A stretch of 64,000 nt of DNA from Clostridium grantii DSM 8605 (GTDB taxonomy: Bacteria > Bacillota > Clostridia > Clostridiales > Clostridiaceae), in the NCBI RefSeq assembly GCF_900129965.1, contig NZ_FQXM01000015.1, forward strand, positions 1 to 64,000, read 5' to 3'. This document shows positions 26,373 to 34,103 of the stretch, piece after piece. Below the pieces are notes generated by a model. That model saw only the letters and a list, made by a program, of their open reading frames with translations. It was not told the origin of the DNA and did not search any database. How positions within the stretch are numbered: position 1 is the stretch's first letter; every line of letters starts with the position of its first letter. Both the position numbers and the translations under genes were made by a program.

Positions 26373-27356
26373 GTGAAACACAATATATTGAAACTATTAA
26401 AAGATGATTTCGGAGAATTTGTATCTGGGCAAAAAATAAGTGAGGAACTTGGAGTAAGCAGAGCCGCTATATGGAAACATATGAATTCACTAAAAGAAGA
26501 TGGATACGAAATAGAATCTATATCAAGAAAAGGTTATAGAATAGTTTCATCTCCAGATTTGTTGAATTATGATGAAATAGCGAGTTTACTCAATACAGAA
26601 TTATTAGGCCGTGAAATTCAATATTATAAAACAATAGATTCTACTAATAATTTTGCTAAAACCAATGCTAATTTTTTAAAAGATGGTGCGGTAATAATTA
26701 GTGAAGAACAAACAGCAGGCAGAGGGAGATTGGGACGGAATTGGGTATCTCCTCTTTATAAAGGGGTCTGGATGTCTATAATTCTAAAACCAGATATTAA
26801 TCCAATTTATGTTTCAAAAATAACTCAAGTAGTAGCAGCAGCAGTAAACAGAGCATTTTTTAAACTAGGTATAGAAAATAAAATAAAATGGCCCAATGAT
26901 ATTATTGTAAATAGTAAAAAAGTATGTGGGATTCTTACAGAAATGAATGCAGAAATAAATCATGTGAATTATGTAGTTGTAGGAATAGGCATAAATGTAA
27001 ATTTAGATAATGAAGATATACCAGAGGATTTAAAATCAAAGGCATCTTCTTTAAGAATTGAAAGTGGTAAAGAATTAAAAAGAAAAGAAGTTGTTGCTGA
27101 AATATTAAATAATTTAGAACCTTTATATAAGCAGTTTGTAGAAAGTAATGATTTAGAAAAATCCATAGATATTTGTAGAGAAAATTCTATTTTAATAGGT
27201 AGAGAAGTTAAAATAATAGATAGAAATCAAGAATATCTAGCTTATGCTTGTGGATTAAGTGATGAAGGATATTTAATAATTAAAGATAAAGATGGAAATA
27301 CAAAAGAACTTATTTCTGGGGAAATATCAGTAAGAGATAAGAATGGTTATGTATAA
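26373..27356 (+). CDS. birA: Bifunctional biotin-protein ligase/biotin operon repressor
   Basis: Attaches biotin to carrier proteins such as AccB and can repress biotin genes. 327 residues, GTG start after GGAGGAAACT. N-terminal winged helix (ISEELGVSRAAIWKHMNSL), then the ligase core: GRGRLGRNW biotin loop, KWPNDI, GIGINVN, and a C-terminal SH3-like domain. The N-terminal DNA-binding domain marks the repressor-type class. Preceded by TATAAT at 26336-26341 with an upstream TG. Confidence 0.95.
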   Translation: MKHNILKLLKDDFGEFVSGQKISEELGVSRAAIWKHMNSLKEDGYEIESISRKGYRIVSSPDLLNYDEIASLLNTELLGREIQYYKTIDSTNNFAKTNANFLKDGAVIISEEQTAGRGRLGRNWVSPLYKGVWMSIILKPDINPIYVSKITQVVAAAVNRAFFKLGIENKIKWPNDIIVNSKKVCGILTEMNAEINHVNYVVVGIGINVNLDNEDIPEDLKSKASSLRIESGKELKRKEVVAEILNNLEPLYKQFVESNDLEKSIDICRENSILIGREVKIIDRNQEYLAYACGLSDEGYLIIKDKDGNTKELISGEISVRDKNGYV

Positions 27357-27360
27357 AATA

Positions 27361-27386
27361 AAAGGCCCTAAACGTGGGGGCTTTTT
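27361..27386 (+). terminator. Terminator of birA
   Basis: AAAGGCCC (27361-27368) pairs with GGG-CTTT (27378-27384) allowing one bulge, followed by a T run. It lies just before the end of the convergent gene at 27390. Confidence 0.7.
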
Positions 27387-27389
27387 ATT

Positions 27390-30300
27390 TTATACATTAT
27401 CTATTTTCTTAGTAATAGATAGAATACCATCTACTTCACCAATATCATTATAAAGTAGTTCATAATACCACTCTGTAAATATTTCTTCACCACTTTTAGT
27501 TTTACAATAAAATTTATTTGAAATGGGAATCCCTGTGAAAAGTTTATTAGAAACATGGAGAGCTTTTTTAAAATCCATGTCTTTTATAATAAGTTTTAAT
27601 AAGTTTTTACCTAAAGCCTCTTCCAAGGAGTATCCAAAAATTTTTGTAGCGTAATTATTCCATTCTTCAACAATGAAATTGGTATTCCATTTTATAAAGG
27701 CTAAAGGGGCTTTATCAAATATTAATTCATAGAGTTTTCTTTTCTCAAAATTTGATTTTACTAAATTGTATCCTAAAGATAAATCTTTTACCAAGCAAAT
27801 TATTTTTACAAGCTCATTATTTTCATTAAAAAACTTTTCTGCATCTACTTCTACCCAAAGAGGAGAATTATTTTTTTGTTTAAATTGAATAATACAGTTC
27901 ATATTCTTCGTTTTGCTAGAAATTTTACGAGTACATGAAACAACATCAGAATCTGATAAAAACCGTTGAAGAGGTTTGCCTTCAAGCTCTGACCAACTAT
28001 AGCCTAACATATCTTGAAAAATTCTATTTGACTCTATAAAGGCGCCTTCACCATTTAATGAATAATATCCTAATGCAGAAATTTGGTTTGAATTTGTATT
28101 TTCAACAAAGGGTTGTATATATTTAAAGTACTCCTGTTTATCAATGTTTTCTTTTAATTTTAAAACTTTTTTGTGAAAGGCAGTAGGTTTGGTTATAAAA
28201 TCATTGAAATCATTAATAAAAATAGGACGACTAAATAAATACCCTTGAATAAAATCACAATTATTTTTTCTAAGGTACTCAAATTGATCTAAGGTTTCAA
28301 CTCCTTCAGCAACAACTCTTAAATTTAAATTTTTAGCAATAGAAAGTATTGCAGAAACCATAGTATTACTATCTAAATTTTCATTAATATCTTTAATAAA
28401 AGATCTATCTATTTTCAGTGTATCAACAGGCAATTTCTTGATTTGAGAAAGGGAAGAATATCCTGTTCCAAAGTCATCTATGGAAATACTTATGCCTAAC
28501 TCATGTAAAAAATTTAATATTTTATAAGTATTAGTAGTATCTTTAATGGCCATACTTTCAGTTATTTCAAATTCTAGAAACTTAGGATTAACTGAAGTTT
28601 CTTTTAAAATATTTTCTATTAAGTTTAAAAAATTATTTTGCTCCATTTGACGTGCAGATATATTTACTGAAATTATTAAAGGCTCAATACCTTGGGAAAT
28701 CCACTCATTAATTTGAAGGCAAGCATTCCTTAATACCCATTCACCAATACTCAAAATTAAGTTTGATTTTTCAGCTATAGGGATAAATTCAAAAGGAGGC
28801 ACAGTGCCAAATGATTTATTATTCCATCTTAAAAGGGCTTCAGTTTTAAAGGTTTTTTCTGTAAGAGTATTAACAATTGGCTGATAAGCTAAAGAAAGCT
28901 CATCATTGTAAATGGCCTGACTAAGTTCATATTCAAGATCAAATTGTTTTTTAACTTCAGCATCTAGTTCCTTAGTATAGTAGTATATAGATGCAGAATC
29001 AAGATATGTTTTTTTTGTAATTGCCATACGAGCTTTTGATATTAAGGTAGATAAATCAATATCATTATTTTCATTAATATTTATGCCTATTTTACAGTTA
29101 AGGGTTATCTCATAATTATCAACAATAAAAGGAGAAATTATTAAACTCTCTATCTTTCTAGAAAAAGATTCGATGGATTCTTCTAAAGTGTTAGGATTAA
29201 TCATAATTATATATTCGTATTTGCCGAAATAAATTAGAGAGTCTTTTTCTTTCAAAATAAATTTCAATCTTTCTGCAAAATCTTGTATTAATTTAATTTC
29301 AAAGGCATCCCCCAAAATTTCAGAAGGTTCTAAAAGATTTGTTATTTTAATAAAGATAATAGCTAAATTATTTTTATCTTCTATTTTATTGAAATTCTCT
29401 TTTAGATAATTGAAATTTTTTAATCCAGTAATTATATCAGTAAAAGCCAAATCTTTAATTTTGCTTTCGGCTAATTTATAATCTGTAACATCAAAATTTA
29501 TGCCACCAATGAGGGGTTCTTCATTAGTTCTATAAATAGGGAATTTAAGGCATTTAAATATGCGAGGATTGTTATTACAGTCAGTAAATTCTTGTTCATA
29601 AGAAATTTTACCTTCTGCTAAGCTTTTTTTGTCATAGTAATCAGTGAGTTCAGTTTCTTCATTACTCATAAAATCTTTGAAATATTTATTTTCTAAATTC
29701 TTTTCACCTATAATTGACTCAACATATTTATTGGCATAGTAGTAAGAACCATCTAATTTTTTTATAAATAAACCAGCTTCTAAGTAATTGGCAAACATAT
29801 TAAATTTTTGGTCAGATTCTCTTAACTTATTTTTTGATAAATTTCTATCTGTCACATCAGTAATTAAAGAGTAAAGATAAGTTTTATTGCTTAAATTTAT
29901 AGCACCACTAAAAACCTCTACATCTTTTATTTCCCCAGTAGATAATTTATGTTTAAATTCAAAAAAGTTTTGTTGTTCATTTAAAGAATCATTTATTTTC
30001 AAGGTAAGCTCTTTTAAAGGCAGCATGTTTATTTGAGATAATTTTAAGGATGTTATTTCATCTAAAGAATATTTATAAAAATCTAAAGCGGCATTATTAG
30101 CTTTATGAATATAACCAGAATCAGGGTCAATTATAAGAAATGGAAGTTTACCATTGTTAAATAAATTACTATAGAATTCTTCACTTTTTACTAATAGATT
30201 ATGACGTTTAACTAAAGATCTAATTACATAAAAAATTATAAAGTAAAGAGCTATGCAAGTTAGTATTACAAAAAATATACCTTTAAAAGTTTGTAGCTTA

Positions 30301-30443
30301 TTCAGGGTGTTTACATCTTTAACTAAATAATCCAAAACTTTATCAGATAAAGTTATCCATAAAACTCCAAATAAAAAGTATAAGGAAATAATTTTTAAAG
30401 CGATTTTATTTTTACTGAATTTATATTCATTATTATTTTTCAT
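27390..30443 (-). CDS. PAS-PAS-(degenerate GGDEF)-EAL-PAS-PAS membrane protein
   Basis: 1017 residues from the ATG at 30443, preceded by GGGGTG; an upstream ATG at 30467 is less likely. Two membrane helices (about 15-34 and 53-75), two PAS domains (about 88-205 and 210-330), a GGDEF-like domain with the motif changed to FGKYEY, and an intact EAL domain (TEALLRW, EITES, DDFGTGYSSL, KIDRSFI, AEGVET). Two more PAS domains (about 780-890 and 900-1017) form the C-terminus. It is most likely a c-di-GMP phosphodiesterase. PAS domains after the EAL domain are unusual, since this end is normally free. Confidence 0.88.
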   Translation of the reverse strand: MKNNNEYKFSKNKIALKIISLYFLFGVLWITLSDKVLDYLVKDVNTLNKLQTFKGIFFVILTCIALYFIIFYVIRSLVKRHNLLVKSEEFYSNLFNNGKLPFLIIDPDSGYIHKANNAALDFYKYSLDEITSLKLSQINMLPLKELTLKINDSLNEQQNFFEFKHKLSTGEIKDVEVFSGAINLSNKTYLYSLITDVTDRNLSKNKLRESDQKFNMFANYLEAGLFIKKLDGSYYYANKYVESIIGEKNLENKYFKDFMSNEETELTDYYDKKSLAEGKISYEQEFTDCNNNPRIFKCLKFPIYRTNEEPLIGGINFDVTDYKLAESKIKDLAFTDIITGLKNFNYLKENFNKIEDKNNLAIIFIKITNLLEPSEILGDAFEIKLIQDFAERLKFILKEKDSLIYFGKYEYIIMINPNTLEESIESFSRKIESLIISPFIVDNYEITLNCKIGININENNDIDLSTLISKARMAITKKTYLDSASIYYYTKELDAEVKKQFDLEYELSQAIYNDELSLAYQPIVNTLTEKTFKTEALLRWNNKSFGTVPPFEFIPIAEKSNLILSIGEWVLRNACLQINEWISQGIEPLIISVNISARQMEQNNFLNLIENILKETSVNPKFLEFEITESMAIKDTTNTYKILNFLHELGISISIDDFGTGYSSLSQIKKLPVDTLKIDRSFIKDINENLDSNTMVSAILSIAKNLNLRVVAEGVETLDQFEYLRKNNCDFIQGYLFSRPIFINDFNDFITKPTAFHKKVLKLKENIDKQEYFKYIQPFVENTNSNQISALGYYSLNGEGAFIESNRIFQDMLGYSWSELEGKPLQRFLSDSDVVSCTRKISSKTKNMNCIIQFKQKNNSPLWVEVDAEKFFNENNELVKIICLVKDLSLGYNLVKSNFEKRKLYELIFDKAPLAFIKWNTNFIVEEWNNYATKIFGYSLEEALGKNLLKLIIKDMDFKKALHVSNKLFTGIPISNKFYCKTKSGEEIFTEWYYELLYNDIGEVDGILSITKKIDNV

Positions 30444-30609
30444 GATTACACCCCAATTTAATTTCAAACTATATACATTATATCATTTTTCTTCGACAAA
30501 ATAACCAATTTTTTTAAGTATTGTTTTTATTAAAATAAAGCAAATCAAAAACTGATTAATTAGCATAGAATATAGTATATTAATGTATAAGATAAAGGAG
30601 TATAAGAGG

Positions 30610-31212
30610 TTGAAATATAATCTTCAAGATGAATTAATACAATATGATAGAAAAAAAGCTGTAGAATATGCTAAGTATTATGCATTAACACCCAATATCA
30701 AGGAATATCCTTACTATGAGGATCACGATTGTGCAAATTTTGTATCACAGTGTATAAAAGCAGGAGGAATTAAATTTAGAGGCAATGAATGGGATGATTT
30801 AGATTCATGGTTTTCCAATACTAATAAAGCTAATGAGTTAAGTCGAGTTTCATTAACTTGGAGAGGGGCTAGATATTTTAGAAGATACTGGGGAAATGAA
30901 AATGGATTAGGGAATAATAAAGCATTTAAATATATTGAAATCATATCTAGTGATGTATTGGATAACTTTCAAGATATTTATTCATTTTTAAAAGTAGGGG
31001 ACGTTATTCAGTATGGTAAAAAATCAAATAACTATACACCTAATCATACTCAAATTATAATAAACAAAACTTATAATAGCAGCTATAATATTTCAGACTT
31101 ATACATGGCTCAGCATTCTGCAAATAGAATTTATATTTCTTTGTATGAATATATTAGTAATTTTAAAGATAAAGATAGAAAGATTTATTTATATAAAATT
31201 ATTGGAGATTGA
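30610..31212 (+). CDS. Putative amidase-domain (Amidase_6) protein
   Basis: 200 residues from a TTG at 30610 that follows AAAGGAG; the ATG at 30583 has no ribosome site. The sequence matches the putative amidase domain found in clostridial and bacillar proteins: YDRKKAVEYAKYYA, DCANFVSQC (likely catalytic Cys), WDDLDSWF, WRGARYF, PNHTQIII and AQHSANR (likely catalytic His). No signal peptide or wall-binding repeat is seen, whereas many relatives are secreted and longer. It may be a cell-wall or peptide amidase acting in the cytoplasm or forespore. Confidence 0.75.
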   Translation: MKYNLQDELIQYDRKKAVEYAKYYALTPNIKEYPYYEDHDCANFVSQCIKAGGIKFRGNEWDDLDSWFSNTNKANELSRVSLTWRGARYFRRYWGNENGLGNNKAFKYIEIISSDVLDNFQDIYSFLKVGDVIQYGKKSNNYTPNHTQIIINKTYNSSYNISDLYMAQHSANRIYISLYEYISNFKDKDRKIYLYKIIGD

Positions 31213-31249
31213 TGTATAATATTCATAATATAGAAAAGGGGTGTTTAAT

Positions 31250-32431
31250 TTGTTTTCAAACAAAATAGTAAAAAGTCTTGAAAAATCTTCTTGGATAAGA
31301 GCTATGTTTGAAGAAGGGGCAAGACTTGCAAAAGAATACGGGGCAGAGAATGTTTATGATTATAGTATAGGTAATCCTTATTTAGAACCACCTAAGGAAG
31401 TTATGGAAGCATTGAGAAAATATACATCTGATGAAGTTAAGGGTGTACATAGATATATGAGTAATGCAGGATATGTGGATGTAAGAGAAAAATTAGCGGC
31501 TAAGATTTCAGAAGAAAGTGGAATAAATATATCTCCAGAAAATATTATTATGACTGTAGGAGCAGCAGGAGCATTGAATGTTACCTTAAAGGCTTTATTA
31601 AATGAAGAAGAAGAGGTTATACTTTTCTCACCTTACTTTGTGGAATATGGAACTTATATAGATAATGTGGGGGGAAAAGCTGTTGTTATTCCTACGGAAA
31701 AAGAAACTTTTGAACCTGATTTAAAAATATTGGAGGAAGCTATAAATAAAAATACTAAAGCTATAATTATAAATTCTCCAAATAATCCAACGGGAGTTAT
31801 ATATAAAGAAGATAAATTAAAAGCTATGGAGGAAGTTTTAAAGAGAAAAGAAAAAGAGTTAGGCATAAAAATATACGTAATTTCAGACGAACCTTATTCT
31901 AAGATTGTTTATGATGGAGTTAAAATTCCAGCAGTTTTAGGTATATTTGAAAATGCTATTGTTGTTAATTCTTATAGTAAATCATTAGGACTTGCAGGAG
32001 AAAGAATAGGATATATAGGGGTTAGTAGCAAAATTGAAGATGGGGAAATATTAGTTTCAGCTCTTGCTTATTGCAACAGAACTTTAGGCTTTGTCAATGC
32101 ACCTGGTTTATTTCAAAAGGTTATTGGAGATTCTTTAGATGCAGCAATAGATGTTAATGAATATAAAATTAGAAGAGATTATTTATATGAGAATTTAACT
32201 AGATTAGGGTTTGAAATAGTTAAACCAGAAGGGGCATTTTATTTATTTCCGAAAGCTTTAATTGAGGATGATGTTGCTTTTGTAAGAGCAGCGCAAAAGT
32301 ATAATATATTATTAGTACCAGGCTCTGGATTTGGATGTCCAGGATATTTTAGAATGTCATATTGCGTTACCATGGAAATGATTGAAAAATCTATACCAGC
32401 TTTTGAGAAACTTGTAGCTGAATTTAAGTAA
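31250..32431 (+). CDS. Pyridoxal-phosphate aminotransferase (aspartate aminotransferase family)
   Basis: Class I/II aminotransferase of about 393 residues. Seen: YSIGNP near the N-terminus, SPNNPTG, the SDEPYSKIVY segment, and the PLP Lys in SYSKSLGLAGERIGY. A TTG at 31250 with AAGGGGTG seven bases upstream is preferred over the GTG at 31241, which overlaps the ribosome site. Single gene between the amidase and a terminator. The exact amino donor cannot be read from the sequence. Confidence 0.9.
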   Translation: MFSNKIVKSLEKSSWIRAMFEEGARLAKEYGAENVYDYSIGNPYLEPPKEVMEALRKYTSDEVKGVHRYMSNAGYVDVREKLAAKISEESGINISPENIIMTVGAAGALNVTLKALLNEEEEVILFSPYFVEYGTYIDNVGGKAVVIPTEKETFEPDLKILEEAINKNTKAIIINSPNNPTGVIYKEDKLKAMEEVLKRKEKELGIKIYVISDEPYSKIVYDGVKIPAVLGIFENAIVVNSYSKSLGLAGERIGYIGVSSKIEDGEILVSALAYCNRTLGFVNAPGLFQKVIGDSLDAAIDVNEYKIRRDYLYENLTRLGFEIVKPEGAFYLFPKALIEDDVAFVRAAQKYNILLVPGSGFGCPGYFRMSYCVTMEMIEKSIPAFEKLVAEFK

Positions 32432-32434
32432 GAG

Positions 32435-32463
32435 AAAGAGCTCTAATTATTAGGGCTCTTTGT
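32435..32463. terminator. Terminator between aminotransferase and apbE
   Basis: Twelve-pair stem AAAGAGCTCTAA/TTAGGGCTCTTT with one G-T pair and a three-base loop (32435-32461), T-rich on its right side. It ends 9 bases before the convergent apbE stop. Confidence 0.75.
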
Positions 32464-32470
32464 TATCAAT

Positions 32471-33523
32471 TTAATCCATAAGTTTAAATTCATTATTAGA
32501 GATACTGAAATTATCCACTCCACTTGAGATATAAACTTCTTTATCTTTTGTTACAAAAATAGCAGAAACGCCATCAAGGGAATTTATTAATTCTAAGCCT
32601 TTATCCACTCCTAAGGCAAATATAGTTGTAGATAAACCATCTGCATCAATGGATTTATCAGCAATAATAGTAACACTCATGAGATTGTTGTCCACAGGAT
32701 AGCCATTAAAGGGACTTAATATATGATGATAAATTTCACCATCTACTTCCAAAAATCTCTCGTATACACCAGAGGTAACTACAGTTTTATTAGATACTTT
32801 TAATATAGCAAAGTAATCGCCTCTTGTATCAAAAGGATTTTGAATACCTATAGACCAATCTTCGCCATTAGCTTTTGAACCAAGAGCAAATATATTTCCT
32901 CCTAAACTTATAAGAGCTGATTTTACATTCTTTGATGTTAAGTACTCAGCTAGTTTATCAGCAGCATATCCTTTAGCAATTCCACCTAGGTCAATTGACA
33001 TATTCTCATCTTCTAATTTTACAGTACTATTAGCTTCGTCTATAGTAACCTTTGTATAGTCAATTAAATTTAAAGCTTTATCTATTTCATTTTGAGTGGG
33101 AAGTTTAGCTTCATCACTTCCTATATTCCAAAGAGAAACTAAAGGTCCAACAGTAATATCAAAATTACCATTTGAAAGCTTTGAATAATATTCTCCTCTT
33201 TGGATAACAGCTAGTGTATCAGGGGAAACTTTAACAGCATCTACACCTGAGTTACTATTTATAGTTGAAACCTCGCTATCAATTATATGAATACTCATTT
33301 TACCTTCAATATCTTTTAGAATAGTGAACATTTCATCTATCATTTCTTCAGTACCATTATCATATAACTTTATATCAATGAGAGTATCAAGAAAATACCC
33401 GGATTTTGAAATAGGCTCAGCAATGGTAGAACCCGCATTTTTTTTATTAATTATAGAATAAAAAAGGGATGCTATTATAATAATGAATAAAAATATGGTT
33501 ACAATAAGTTTGTTTTTTTTCAT
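32471..33523 (-). CDS. apbE: FAD:protein FMN transferase, membrane-anchored
   Basis: Covalently attaches FMN to Thr residues of extracytoplasmic proteins. 350 residues with an uncleaved-looking N-terminal helix (about 5-23, no lipobox Cys). Family motifs: SGYFLDTLIDIKLY, the SIDLGGIAKGYAAD core, SLGGNIFALG, GVYERF and HHILSPFNGYPV. The divergent neighbour encodes a NusG-II domain protein; these two families often occur together with respiratory or extracellular electron-transfer genes. No flavinylation target is seen in the window. Confidence 0.93.
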   Translation of the reverse strand: MKKNKLIVTIFLFIIIIASLFYSIINKKNAGSTIAEPISKSGYFLDTLIDIKLYDNGTEEMIDEMFTILKDIEGKMSIHIIDSEVSTINSNSGVDAVKVSPDTLAVIQRGEYYSKLSNGNFDITVGPLVSLWNIGSDEAKLPTQNEIDKALNLIDYTKVTIDEANSTVKLEDENMSIDLGGIAKGYAADKLAEYLTSKNVKSALISLGGNIFALGSKANGEDWSIGIQNPFDTRGDYFAILKVSNKTVVTSGVYERFLEVDGEIYHHILSPFNGYPVDNNLMSVTIIADKSIDADGLSTTIFALGVDKGLELINSLDGVSAIFVTKDKEVYISSGVDNFSISNNEFKLMD

Positions 33524-33628
33524 AATTCCCCCCAGAATATTTAGTATTATTTTAAACTAGAATTGATTATAACACTGATTAAGGATAAAATAAAGAATAG
33601 ATAAAATATAAAAATAATAGGTGATAAA

Positions 33629-34015
33629 ATGAAGAAAATAGATTTTATTATAATAATAATAGCATTAGTTTTAGCAGGCTTGATTTATGGAGGAATTAAA
33701 TATAATAATTATTTAGTAGCCCAAAATTCCAAAGAAATTTATGCTGAAATTCAGGTTAATGGGGAAATTTATAAAAAAATTAATTTAACTGAAGGGGCTA
33801 ATGACACAGTTAGCTTAGAAACAGAAGATGGTAAGAATATAATAGTAGTAGAAGGGTTCAACGTTTATATGCAGGAAGCAGATTGTCCAGATCAAGTATG
33901 TGTTGAAGGTGGAGCTATTACTAAAATTGGGGAAAGTATAATTTGTTTGCCGCATAAAGTGGTAGTGGAAATTAAAGGAACAGGAACTAGTGAAGTAGAT
34001 GCAGTAGTAAATTAG
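33629..34015 (+). CDS. NusG domain II (NusG_II) membrane-anchored protein
   Basis: 128 residues: an N-terminal membrane helix (about 4-23) and an outside beta-rich domain of the NusG-II family. It has two Cys motifs, DCPDQVCVEGG and IICLPHK, the signature of this family. Function is not established; relatives sit next to ApbE and are linked to extracytoplasmic flavin proteins. It is divergent to apbE, with a 105-base shared upstream region. Confidence 0.85.
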   Translation: MKKIDFIIIIIALVLAGLIYGGIKYNNYLVAQNSKEIYAEIQVNGEIYKKINLTEGANDTVSLETEDGKNIIVVEGFNVYMQEADCPDQVCVEGGAITKIGESIICLPHKVVVEIKGTGTSEVDAVVN

Positions 34016-34050
34016 TTATGATGATAATAATAATGAATAATTGTTCAATG

Positions 34051-34076
34051 AAAGCTTGCGCTATGGCGTAAGCTTT
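34051..34076 (+). other. Hairpin in front of the helicase gene
   Basis: AAAGCTTGCGC and GCGTAAGCTTT form an 11-pair stem with one G-T pair and a four-base loop. No T run follows, so it is a poor terminator. It may mark the end of the upstream transcript or a leader structure of the helicase mRNA. Confidence 0.5.
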
Positions 34077-34103
34077 ATTGCATAAAAAGCAAAGGGAGAT
34101 ACT

